DNA of 64,000 nt from Hymenobacter sp. BT18. Lineage in GTDB: Bacteria; Bacteroidota; Bacteroidia; Cytophagales; Hymenobacteraceae. The notes beneath the pieces are model-generated. The model ran no database searches, was not told the DNA's origin, and was given only the letters and a program-made list of their open reading frames with translations. Where the stretch lies: the NCBI RefSeq assembly GCF_012273015.1, contig NZ_CP050954.1, positions 1,364,001-1,428,000 on the forward strand, written 5' to 3'. The translations under genes were made by a program, and so were the position numbers. Below, piece by piece: positions 8,830 through 16,425 of the stretch. Each line of letters begins with the position of its first letter. The first letter of the stretch is position 1.

Positions 8830-11373
8830 TTGAGCCTCACGTTTGACTTTGTGCAGCCGCAGCCCGAGCCGGCCACCGACCGCGTCACGCTGTTTGCGGA
8901 CGTGATTTTGCCGCTGCCGCTGCCCAAGCTGTATACCTACCGCGTGCCCTACGAGCTGAACGACCAGGTAGTGGTAGGCGGTCGGGTCATTGTGCAGTTT
9001 GGGGCCAAGAAAACGCTGAGCTGCATTGTGGCGGCCGTGCACGAAAATCCGCCTAAAGAGTATCAGGCCAAATACATCCTGGAGTTTATCGATGATGCCC
9101 CGGTGGTGACGCAGCCCCAGCTGAAGCTCTTCCGCTGGATGGCCGACTACTACCTGTGCACCCTGGGCGAAGTTATCAACGCGGCCCTACCCTCGGCCCT
9201 CAAGCTTAGTTCTGAGAGCCGGGTGCAGCTACACCCGGCCTTTGTGCGCGACGAAAACCCCTACCCGCTCAGCGAGCAGGAGGAAAAGATTGTGGAGGCC
9301 CTGAGCACTGGCGAAGAAGGCAAGAGCCTCACCTTCACGGAGGTGGGCGAAATCCTGGGCATCACGTCCTTTCACAAGGTCATCAAGTCCCTGATGCAGA
9401 AGGACGTGGTCTTTCTGTTCGAGCATTTGCAGGACAAGTACTCACCCAAGGTGGTGAAGAAGGTGCGGCTGGCGCATCATTACGTGGCCGAATCGGCGGT
9501 GGAAGGCTTATTTGCGCAACTGGCCTCCCGCTCCAAGCAGCTGGATGTGCTCATGCGCTACCTGCAGAAGGTGCCCGTGTACCAGAACGAGCACCTCAAC
9601 CACCAAGGCATTGAAAAAGCTTACCTGACTTCTGCCCCGCACCTTTCGCCCTCAGCGGTGAACACGCTCATCAAAAACGGCATTCTCGAGCAGTTCGACG
9701 TGATTGTGTCACGCTTCCCGCTGGATGATGCCGCCGAGGCCAACATGCACTTCACCCTGAGCGAGGCCCAGACGACGGCCCGCGACGACGTGATGCAGCA
9801 GTTTCAGGAAAAGGACATTGTGCTGCTGCACGGTGTAACGGGCGCCGGCAAAACCGAAATCTACATCGACCTTATCCGGCAGGCGCTGGACGGGGGCGGG
9901 CAGGTGCTGTACCTGCTGCCCGAAATTGCCCTCACCGCCCAGATTGTGACCCGCCTGATGCGCGTGTTCGGCTCCCGCCTGGGCGTGTACCACTCCAAGT
10001 TTTCCGACAACGAGCGGGTGGAAGTGTGGAACGGGGTGCTGTCGGGGCGGTTCCAGGTAGTAGTAGGCGTCCGCTCCTCGGTATTTCTGCCCTTCGACAA
10101 CCTGGCGCTGATTATCGTGGACGAGGAGCACGAGAGCAGCTACAAGCAGTACGACCCGGCTCCGCGCTACAATGCCCGCGAAGTGGCGCTGATGATGGCC
10201 AACTTCCAGGGTGCCCGCACGCTGCTGGGCTCGGCCACGCCCGCCGTGGAGACGTACTACCAGACGCGCACCGGGCGCTACGGGCTGGTCTCCCTTACCA
10301 AGCGCTTCGGGGAGGCCGGGCTGCCGGAAATTGAGCTGGTGGATACGCGCAAGAGCCGGGAAGCGAAGAAGATGCACAACCACTTCACGCCCGAACTCAT
10401 GCTGGAGATGGAGCGGAAGCTGGGCGCTAAGGAGCAGATTATCCTGTTTCAGAATCGCCGCGGCTACTCCCCTTTCATCAACTGTCTCGACTGCGGCTGG
10501 ATACCCAAGTGCCAGAACTGCGCCGTGAGCCTCAGCTACCACAAGCACGCCCACGAGCTGCGCTGCCACTACTGCGGCTACCACGACCGGCTACCCGTAG
10601 AGTGCCCGGCCTGCGGCTCCCGCAACCTCAAGCCGGTGGGCTTCGGCACCGAAAAAATTGAGGATGACCTCAAAATCATGCTGCCCGAGGCCAACGTGCA
10701 GCGCATGGACCTGGATACCACCCGCGCTAAAAACTCCTACCAGCAAATCATTGCCGACTTTGAAAAGCAGGTAACCAACGTGTTGGTGGGCACCCAGATG
10801 GTCACCAAGGGCCTGGACTTTGCCAATGTGAGCTTGGTGGGCATCATCAACGCCGACTCCATTATCCATTATCCGGATTTCCGGGCGCACGAGCGGGCCT
10901 TCCAGATGTTTGTGCAGGTAAGCGGGCGAGCCGGACGCAAGGGCAAAAAGGGGAAGGTCATCATCCAAACCGGCGACCCGCAGCAGGTAATTTTCGACAA
11001 GGTTATCCGCAACGACTACCTGGAGTTCTACGAGTACGAGATTCTGCAGCGGCGCGAGCATGGTTACCCGCCGTTTATGCGCATCATCCGGCTCACGGTA
11101 AAGCACATGGACCAGCATCTGGCCGAGCGGGCCGCTATTCTGCTCACCAACGAGCTGGTAGACCGCCTGGGCCGCGAGGCGGTGCTAGGCCCCGAGGCCC
11201 CTTATATCTTCCGAATTCGCAACTTCTTCCTGCAGGAAATCACCATCAAGCTCAGCCGCGAGCATACCGTGCTTAAGCAGGCCAAAGCCGATATTCTGGC
11301 CGCCATCAACGCCGTGAAAGACCAGAAGGACTACAAGCAGGCCCGCTTCGTGGCCGACGTAGACCCGATGTAG
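8830..11373 (+). CDS. priA: Primosomal protein N' (replication restart helicase PriA)
   Basis: PriA reloads the replicative helicase at stalled forks. The 847-residue protein has the N-terminal DNA-binding region (ADVILPLPLPKLYTYRVP), Walker A GVTGAGKTE at 335-343, the DEEH box at 431-434 and a cysteine-rich zinc region at about 552-602 (CLDCG, CQNC, CHYCG, CPACG). The helicase C-terminal part has GTQMVTKGLDF and VSGRAGRKG. The likely start is TTG at 8830, whose reading gives the expected N terminus. A TTATCTTTACC stretch near 8793 may be its promoter. It is followed by an exceptionally long perfect hairpin. Confidence 0.97.
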   Translation: MSLTFDFVQPQPEPATDRVTLFADVILPLPLPKLYTYRVPYELNDQVVVGGRVIVQFGAKKTLSCIVAAVHENPPKEYQAKYILEFIDDAPVVTQPQLKLFRWMADYYLCTLGEVINAALPSALKLSSESRVQLHPAFVRDENPYPLSEQEEKIVEALSTGEEGKSLTFTEVGEILGITSFHKVIKSLMQKDVVFLFEHLQDKYSPKVVKKVRLAHHYVAESAVEGLFAQLASRSKQLDVLMRYLQKVPVYQNEHLNHQGIEKAYLTSAPHLSPSAVNTLIKNGILEQFDVIVSRFPLDDAAEANMHFTLSEAQTTARDDVMQQFQEKDIVLLHGVTGAGKTEIYIDLIRQALDGGGQVLYLLPEIALTAQIVTRLMRVFGSRLGVYHSKFSDNERVEVWNGVLSGRFQVVVGVRSSVFLPFDNLALIIVDEEHESSYKQYDPAPRYNAREVALMMANFQGARTLLGSATPAVETYYQTRTGRYGLVSLTKRFGEAGLPEIELVDTRKSREAKKMHNHFTPELMLEMERKLGAKEQIILFQNRRGYSPFINCLDCGWIPKCQNCAVSLSYHKHAHELRCHYCGYHDRLPVECPACGSRNLKPVGFGTEKIEDDLKIMLPEANVQRMDLDTTRAKNSYQQIIADFEKQVTNVLVGTQMVTKGLDFANVSLVGIINADSIIHYPDFRAHERAFQMFVQVSGRAGRKGKKGKVIIQTGDPQQVIFDKVIRNDYLEFYEYEILQRREHGYPPFMRIIRLTVKHMDQHLAERAAILLTNELVDRLGREAVLGPEAPYIFRIRNFFLQEITIKLSREHTVLKQAKADILAAINAVKDQKDYKQARFVADVDPM

Positions 11374-11676
11374 AGTAGGGAAGCACCCGTAGCAGCACGA
11401 AAGCCAGACCATACGCAGACCGCCCATTCCGGCAACAGCCGGAATGGGCGGTCTGCGTATGGTCTGTTGTCAGCAAAAAACCGGTGAAAGCAATCCTATA
11501 TGAGCATTATACACTATCAATCAACTAATTATAATCCTGATAATGATAGCACAATTAAAAAATGATGCCTTAAACGATAAAAAAAGAAAAAAGGATTTAA
11601 TATTGTTGGTGTAGGCGCGAAATAGCCATATTCATTGTACCCTATTTTCTTTTTTCTTTTCCCTTTTCCTCATTCT
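11374..11676. other. Gap between priA and the TM2 lipoprotein gene, AT-rich in its second half
   Basis: After the long hairpin, about 170 bases (11470-11640) are strikingly A+T-rich compared with the surrounding DNA. A TAATATTG at 11598-11605 is one base away from the -7 consensus and could serve the TM2 gene. I see no open reading frame of note. Confidence 0.5.
11405..11466. repeat. Perfect 28-base inverted repeat after priA
   Basis: The left arm 11405-11432 and the right arm 11439-11466 match over 28 bases without a mismatch, with a 6-base loop. It starts 32 bases after the priA stop. No T-tract follows, so if it terminates transcription it does so by stem strength alone; it could also be extruded as a cruciform. 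Confidence 0.75.
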
Positions 11677-12249
11677 ATGAAAAACTTTAACTCTCTGCTA
11701 TCAGCCGCTTTGCTGATGCTTTCCCTGGCCTCGTGCAGCAAAGAAAGCTACACGTTCCGCGCTCCGGCCTCGTCGCACAACACGGCCAGTGCTGCTACCG
11801 TGCAGACTACCGACGTAGCCCAGGAAGCTACTCCGGCCTTCACAGCGTCTACGGCACCGGCAGCTGCAGCCCCAGCAGTAGCCCGCAAAGCCGCCCGTAC
11901 GTACTCGGCTCAGGTACAGGCTGAAAAAGTTACTATGGCTACCACAGCGGCTCCCACTCGGGCCGAGGTGAAAGAAGCCAAAGCCACTATCAAAGCGCTG
12001 CACAAGGCCAGCAAGAAAGCCCACGCCGCCGCGCCGCTGGCCGAAGGCAAAAGCCAGGCGGTAGCCCTGATCCTCGTTCTCTTGGTTGGAGGCTTGGGCA
12101 TTCACCGCTTCTACCTGGGCTATACCGGCATTGGCATTGCCCAGCTCCTCACGCTCGGCGGCTGTGGCATCTGGGCGCTGATTGACCTCATTCGCATCAT
12201 TACCGGTGACCTGAAGCCGAAAGGTGGAGATTACGCGAAGAAACTTTAA
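11677..12249 (+). CDS. TM2-domain lipoprotein
   Basis: This 190-residue protein has a lipoprotein signal (MKNFNSLLSAALLMLSLASC), an Ala/Thr-rich linker of about 90 residues, a basic stretch (EAKATIKALHKASKKAHA) and a C-terminal TM2 domain. The TM2 domain (ALILVLLVGGLGIHRFYLGY, then QLLTLGGCGIWALIDLIRII) is a two-helix hairpin with the usual conserved GxHRFYLG. TM2 proteins have no firm function in bacteria. A lipid anchor combined with membrane helices would hold both ends in a membrane, most likely the inner one. The start at 11677 gives the signal peptide directly. It overlaps the downstream DUF2752 gene. Confidence 0.88.
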   Translation: MKNFNSLLSAALLMLSLASCSKESYTFRAPASSHNTASAATVQTTDVAQEATPAFTASTAPAAAAPAVARKAARTYSAQVQAEKVTMATTAAPTRAEVKEAKATIKALHKASKKAHAAAPLAEGKSQAVALILVLLVGGLGIHRFYLGYTGIGIAQLLTLGGCGIWALIDLIRIITGDLKPKGGDYAKKL

Positions 12250-12559
12250 GCGGCTTCGGGCGCTGCTCATGATTGTAGGCTCGGGCATCATCTGGCTTAC
12301 GCTGCTGGTGCTGCCTGGATCTTTCTTCGACCACGGTCAGTCCGTTTGCCTAAGCCAGCTTTTGCTGCACCAGGCCTGCCCGGCTTGCGGTATCACCCGC
12401 GCCTGCATGCACGCCCTGCACCTTAACTGGCAGCAAGCTTGGCACTACAACCGGTTAGTGGTAATAGTGCTGCCACTGCTGGCCTGGCTATGGGGCCAGG
12501 AAGTGTGGGTGAATATGCAGCGGCTGGGCTGGGTTCCGCCCCCGCGGTCCGAAGAGTAA
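12224..12559 (+). CDS. DUF2752 membrane protein
   Basis: The 111-residue protein contains the DUF2752 core CPACGITRACMHALHLNWQQA, in which the CPxCGxTRA motif is conserved, and hydrophobic segments near residues 14-31 and 78-92. The proposed start is GTG at 12224, which overlaps the TM2 gene by 26 bases and suggests translational coupling; an ATG at 12269 would shorten the protein by 15 residues. DUF2752 is often seen near TM2 genes. The function is unknown; the paired cysteines may be redox-active or bind metal. Confidence 0.85.
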   Translation: MEITRRNFKRLRALLMIVGSGIIWLTLLVLPGSFFDHGQSVCLSQLLLHQACPACGITRACMHALHLNWQQAWHYNRLVVIVLPLLAWLWGQEVWVNMQRLGWVPPPRSEE

Positions 12560-12585
12560 TCAAGCCGCCGAAACCGTTTTACCAC

Positions 12586-12618
12586 AAAGCCCCACCTGCA
12601 GTGCAGGCGGGGCTTTTT
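12586..12618 (+). terminator. Terminator after the TM2-DUF2752 pair
   Basis: AAAGCCCC-a-CCTGCA pairs with TGCAGG-c-GGGGCTTT, followed by T residues. It closes the plus-strand transcript. Confidence 0.85.
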
Positions 12619-12774
12619 CGTGTAATACTTACTATGCCTGGGCTAAAGTCAGGACGCCGGTTCCCATTATCGCGGTGCAAGGTTCCAATGCGCCCAAGAA
12701 GGTTCGTTGCGCAGCTCATATGGCCGGTGGGGCCTGGTTTACGGTCACTCGCCGAAGTGCCCCGATGAATGCAA

Positions 12775-12809
12775 AAAACCCCGGCTACCTATGTGGTAAC
12801 CGGGGTTTT
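12775..12809 (-). terminator. Terminator after the minus-strand lipoprotein gene
   Basis: AAAACCCCGGCTACC and GGTAACCGGGGTTTT form a 15-base stem with one mismatch and a 5-base loop. It lies 18 bases beyond the stop of the gene at 12828-13400. The stem is usable on both strands. Confidence 0.8.
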
Positions 12810-12827
12810 CTGGTAAAGCAGGCCGCT

Positions 12828-13400
12828 CTATATTTCGTCGAGCAGGTAAAGTACGATCAGGATCAGACCAATCAGGGCCAGAATACCGCCCAGCAGCACG
12901 ATGATGCCGGAGCCGATAGCACTGCCGAGGATCTGAACCACCAAACCCAGGACGAGCAGAATCACGCCCTGGCGCAGCTTGCCCTGCAGCTTGTTGGATT
13001 CGGAAACGTCGCTGTGCTTCTTCGTGAAGACTTTCGAAGCTACTTTGTCGGCGTTCTTCAGGGCTTTCTTCACCAGCATTTTCTGCATCAAGGAAGGCTT
13101 GGCGGAAGTAGACGCGGTGGCTTTCTTGGCAGCAGCGGGAGCAGCAACGGCGGGAGCAGTTTTAGCAGCCGGGGCCACAGCGGCTACTTCGGCAGCGGGA
13201 GCAGTGGCTACCGGAGCTTCTGCCACGGCCGAAGCCGGGGTAGCGGCGGGCTTCGTAACGGCTACCCGCTCCGTGCCGTGGTACGACGACGTTTTGGGCA
13301 GCATGGCGTACTCAGCGCGGTTACAGCTGCTCAGGCCAGCTGAGATAAGTACCGTCAGAGCCAGCAGGCTCTGCTTCCAGGAGAGAAGGTGTTGTTTCAT
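12828..13400 (-). CDS. Lipoprotein with Ala/Pro linker and C-terminal hydrophobic hairpin
   Basis: I recognise no named family. The protein has 190 residues: a lipoprotein signal (LLALTVLISAGLSSC), a long Ala/Pro/Val-rich linker (about residues 50-100), a basic helix (KPSLMQKMLVKKALKNADKVASK) and a C-terminal hydrophobic region with two helices (GVILLVLGLVVQILGSAIGS and IIVLLGGILALIGLILIVLYLL). Length and layout match the TM2 lipoprotein 600 bases away on the other strand, although TM2 signature residues are absent. It may be a distant paralogue with a similar envelope role. The region upstream (13401-13500) carries a weak -7 match at 13428-13435. Confidence 0.75.
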   Translation of the reverse strand: MKQHLLSWKQSLLALTVLISAGLSSCNRAEYAMLPKTSSYHGTERVAVTKPAATPASAVAEAPVATAPAAEVAAVAPAAKTAPAVAAPAAAKKATASTSAKPSLMQKMLVKKALKNADKVASKVFTKKHSDVSESNKLQGKLRQGVILLVLGLVVQILGSAIGSGIIVLLGGILALIGLILIVLYLLDEI

Positions 13401-13876
13401 AGGAACAAGAAAATGGTTAAAGGAAAAGAAACGTAAGGGTTGATATAGACGAGGCCGAACCGCGCAGGGAATTAGCCATACTAGCTATGTTTACTGCAAT
13501 GATAACTAATAAAACTCCTCCTGCAACAGCCCAGCTACGCGGGAAAGCCCCCCGCCCGGTCTCTCCTACTCCGCACTTACCGCCCACTCCTACACGCAGC
13601 TATGCCCACGGTGAAGCTAAGTAAGCAGGAGCCGGTGGTGAATAGGATCCTGACAGTCAGCCCTGAAAAGCAACGCAGCCACAAGCCCGGTAATTTCTGT
13701 ACCTATGGAAATCGTAAGGGTCTAATGTCGGCAATGGCCTTCCCCTTAATTTGCATACTACCCGCCGCTTTCCGGCCGTTCTTTCGGCTCCAGTGCTTCG
13801 CGCCAGCCCACAGCCCAGCTTCGTTCGAACGCTTCCGGCCAGTTGCGCGTTGCTAAAGCAGCTTTGTTTCCCCAGC
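13401..13876. other. Gap between the minus-strand lipoprotein and the methyltransferase genes
   Basis: This 476-base divergent gap should hold promoters for both neighbours, but only a weak minus-strand -7 match (13428-13435) stands out. A short plus-strand frame at 13602-13856 has no protein-like features. I see no RNA gene. Confidence 0.4.
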
Positions 13877-14647
13877 ATGCAGCGAACTTCATTTCCCATT
13901 TCTGTCAGCCCGGTTTTTTGCGCGCTGGCCTTCTCTTTTCTCTTTTCCTGCACCCAGCCCGTCCTGGAAACCCGCACCACGGCCAGCCGGGCCGGGCTGC
14001 CGGACAGCCTCGGCTACGAGCTGCGCCCGGCTCAGGACCCCAATGGCATCGGCAAATATTTTCAGGGCCGTCAGATTGCGCACGTAATGGGCCATGATGG
14101 AGCCGGCTGGCTGGAGAGAACCGACCGGGACAAGGAAGAAGGCACCGATATCCTGCTGCGGGAGCTGCGCCTCAAATCCACTGATGTAGTGGCCGATCTG
14201 GGCGCCGGCACCGGCTACTTCACATTTCGCATCAGCCCGCTCGTGCCGCGGGGCAAGGTACTGGCCGTGGATATTCAGCCCGAAATGGTGGCGGTATTGA
14301 AGGAGACCAAAGCCCGCCGGAAGGCAACAAACGTGCAGCCAATTCTGGGCACGGTGCAGAACCCGAATCTGCCGGCCAATAGCGTAGACTTGGTGCTGAT
14401 TGTGGATGCCTACCACGAGTTCGACCACCCCCGGGAAATCATGCAGGCAGTACAAGCTGCGCTCCGACCAGGCGGGCGCATAGCCTTGGTAGAGTATCGC
14501 GCTGAGGACCCCAACGTCGCCATTAAGCGCATTCATAAGATGAGCGTGGCCCAGGCCCGCCGGGAGCTGGAAGCCATCGGCTTGGAGTACGTTGAAAATA
14601 TCCAGTCGCTGCCGCAACAGCACCTGCTTATTTTCCGGAAGAAGTAG
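13877..14647 (+). CDS. Class I SAM-dependent methyltransferase with a lipoprotein signal
   Basis: The protein has 256 residues. The N terminus MQRTSFPISVSPVFCALAFS ends in a lipobox-like SFLFSC. A Rossmann methyltransferase follows, with motif I VADLGAGTGYFTF, an acidic motif II residue (VLAVDIQPEM) and the later block LVLIVDAYHEFDHPREIM. Relatives occur widely in Bacteroidota and related phyla. The oddity is location: a secreted lipoprotein would work where SAM is not expected. The substrate is unknown. It is followed by queA with a promoter between them, so the two need not be co-transcribed. Confidence 0.85.
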   Translation: MQRTSFPISVSPVFCALAFSFLFSCTQPVLETRTTASRAGLPDSLGYELRPAQDPNGIGKYFQGRQIAHVMGHDGAGWLERTDRDKEEGTDILLRELRLKSTDVVADLGAGTGYFTFRISPLVPRGKVLAVDIQPEMVAVLKETKARRKATNVQPILGTVQNPNLPANSVDLVLIVDAYHEFDHPREIMQAVQAALRPGGRIALVEYRAEDPNVAIKRIHKMSVAQARRELEAIGLEYVENIQSLPQQHLLIFRKK

Positions 14648-14661
14648 GCCAGCGCCTGCCT

Positions 14662-14669
14662 TACCTTTG
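14662..14669 (+). promoter_or_regulatory. -7 box directly before queA (leaderless promoter candidate)
   Basis: TACCTTTG matches TAnnTTTG exactly and ends 6 bases before the queA ATG at 14676. With the usual spacing the transcript would begin at or next to the start codon. No -33 TTTG is evident. Confidence 0.55.
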
Positions 14670-14675
14670 CGGGGT

Positions 14676-15899
14676 ATGAACACCGACCCGCGCCAACTTT
14701 CCATCCAAGACTTCACGTATCATCTGCCGGCCGAGCGCATTGCGCCCGAGCCCCTGCCCCAGCGCGACCAGTCCCGACTCCTGGTTTACCGCCAGGGCAC
14801 CATTACCGACCAGGTATTCCGCCAGCTTCCCCAGGAGCTGCCCTCCGATGCGCTGCTTATCTTCAACGACACCAAAGTGGTACGCGCCCGGCTCTTTGCC
14901 CAAAAGCCCACGGGTGGCCTGGTGGAGCTTTTTTGCCTGGAGCCGGTAGCTCCCCATCGGGCCATTGAGCCGGCTATGCAGCAAACCGGCGCCTGCGTGT
15001 GGAAATGTCTGGTTGGTAACGGCAAGCGGTGGAAATCCGGCCCCGTCACCCTCTCTTTCACTACGGCCGACAACCAGCCGGCCACCCTCACGGCGCAGCG
15101 CGGCGAGGTAGCCGATGGCTACTCGTTGGTACACTTTAGCTGGGAGCCGGCTAGCCTACCTTTTGCCGAAGTACTGCGCGCGGCCGGGCACCTGCCCCTG
15201 CCCCCCTACCTCAACCGCACCGATACAGCCGTGGATGCTGTACGCTACCAGACGGTGTACGCCGCCCAGGAAGGCGCCGTAGCAGCGCCCACCGCCGGCC
15301 TACACTTCTCCGATGAGGTGCTGGCCGAGTTAACTGACCGGGGCATTGCCTCGGGGCGCGTCACGCTGCACGTAGGCGCGGGCACCTTCCAGCCGGTGAA
15401 GGCCGGGCACATGGCGGATCATGCCATGCACGGGGAGCCCATCAGCGTATCGGCGACCTTGCTGCGGCAGCTGCTGGCGCACCTGCCCCGGCCCGTGCTG
15501 GCCGTGGGCACTACCAGCCTCAGAACCCTGGAAAGCCTGTACTGGCTGGGAGCTGCCCTGCTGCAGGACCCGACGACGCCCTCGTGGCACGTGAGCCAAT
15601 GGCAACCCTACGAGCAGACTACTGCCCCGTCTACCACCGAAGCTCTCGAAGCCCTTTTGCAGCACCTGCAGGCTACCGGAGCCGATATCCTGCACGCTAC
15701 CACCCAGCTGCTCATTGCTCCCGGTTACCACTTCCGGGTAGCCAATGGGCTCATCACCAACTTTCATCAGCCGGAAAGCACATTACTTCTCCTGGTAGCC
15801 GCTTTGATTGGTCCGCGCTGGCGCGACGTGTACGACCACGCACTGGCGCACGACTACCGGTTTCTGAGCTACGGCGACAGTTCCTTACTGCTTCCCTAA
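14676..15899 (+). CDS. queA: tRNA preQ1(34) S-adenosylmethionine ribosyltransferase-isomerase
   Basis: QueA transfers the ribosyl part of SAM to preQ1 in the tRNA wobble position, making epoxyqueuosine. The 407-residue protein shows family blocks throughout: FTYHLPAERIA, DQSRLLVYRQG, LLIFNDTKVVRARLF, GHLPLPPYLNR, YQTVYAAQEGAVAAPTAGLHF, VTLHVGAGTFQPV, and NGLITNFHQPESTLLLLVAAL near the end. The ATG at 14676 is the only sensible start, and a -7 box just upstream excludes longer forms. The length is somewhat above the usual 340-360 because of central insertions. Confidence 0.97.
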   Translation: MNTDPRQLSIQDFTYHLPAERIAPEPLPQRDQSRLLVYRQGTITDQVFRQLPQELPSDALLIFNDTKVVRARLFAQKPTGGLVELFCLEPVAPHRAIEPAMQQTGACVWKCLVGNGKRWKSGPVTLSFTTADNQPATLTAQRGEVADGYSLVHFSWEPASLPFAEVLRAAGHLPLPPYLNRTDTAVDAVRYQTVYAAQEGAVAAPTAGLHFSDEVLAELTDRGIASGRVTLHVGAGTFQPVKAGHMADHAMHGEPISVSATLLRQLLAHLPRPVLAVGTTSLRTLESLYWLGAALLQDPTTPSWHVSQWQPYEQTTAPSTTEALEALLQHLQATGADILHATTQLLIAPGYHFRVANGLITNFHQPESTLLLLVAALIGPRWRDVYDHALAHDYRFLSYGDSSLLLP

Positions 15900-15977
15900 G
15901 GTCTATTTAGCTGGTTTGGCTATCCAATTTGGGAATGGAGCGTATAGAGGGCCATTCATCTCCATTAGACCTTTCTC

Positions 15978-16310
15978 ATGAAAAGGATAGTATTGCTGCT
16001 GGCCTTTGCAGCGTTTTCCGGCTCTGCCTTCGCTCAGGAGGAAATCAAAACCCAAACCCAGAATCCAGCTACGGGTGCCCAATCGTCGACTGAGGTAGAT
16101 GTGCGGAGCAACGGCACAGTAAAAGTGGAATCAGAAAGCCGCACGGGCCGGACCAAGGCTGGCCAGAAGGCTTACAACACCGGCCAGGACGTGAAGCAGG
16201 CCGGCCGGAAAACGGGCCGGGTAGCTAAAAAAGGGGCTCAAAAAACCGGCAAAGGCCTTAAAAAGGCTGGCAAAGCTGTAAAAAACACCGCCAAAGACGT
16301 GGTTGACTAG
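15978..16310 (+). CDS. Small secreted Lys/Gly-rich protein of unknown function
   Basis: This 110-residue protein has a clear signal peptide (MKRIVLLLAFAAFSGSAFAQ). The mature part is very basic and polar, and its C-terminal half is a loose repeat of Gly-Lys-Lys and Ala-Gly-Lys units (GRKTGRVAKKGAQKTGKGLK). Such composition suggests an extended or amphipathic helical protein that binds an anionic surface such as lipopolysaccharide, nucleic acid or membrane. I recognise no family. It is followed by a hairpin shared with the convergent M14 peptidase gene. Confidence 0.7.
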   Translation: MKRIVLLLAFAAFSGSAFAQEEIKTQTQNPATGAQSSTEVDVRSNGTVKVESESRTGRTKAGQKAYNTGQDVKQAGRKTGRVAKKGAQKTGKGLKKAGKAVKNTAKDVVD

Positions 16311-16351
16311 AGAGCTTAGCGTATATAGTTTTTCCGCACTAGGGTTGCAAA

Positions 16352-16383
16352 AACGCCCCGCTGATTTGTATCAGCGGGGCGTT
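16352..16383. terminator. Bidirectional terminator
   Basis: AACGCCCCGCTGAT and ATCAGCGGGGCGTT form a perfect 14-base stem with a 4-base loop between two convergent genes. Confidence 0.8.
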
Positions 16384-16425
16384 CTGCTTTTGATGACTTA
16401 CTACTAAGATCCTAACCCCTCAAAC

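Noticed and set aside
9709..10584. Long minus-strand open frame opposite priA
   Set aside because: Its coding strand is the clear PriA helicase; the antisense frame is a product of high GC codon bias.
12675..13343. Long plus-strand open frame of 222 codons
   Set aside because: It is antisense to the lipoprotein gene at 12828-13400 and shows low-complexity Gly/Ser typical of a shadow frame.
13602..13856. Possible 84-codon gene
   Set aside because: No signal, domain or codon character, and it overlaps the likely promoter region of the methyltransferase gene.
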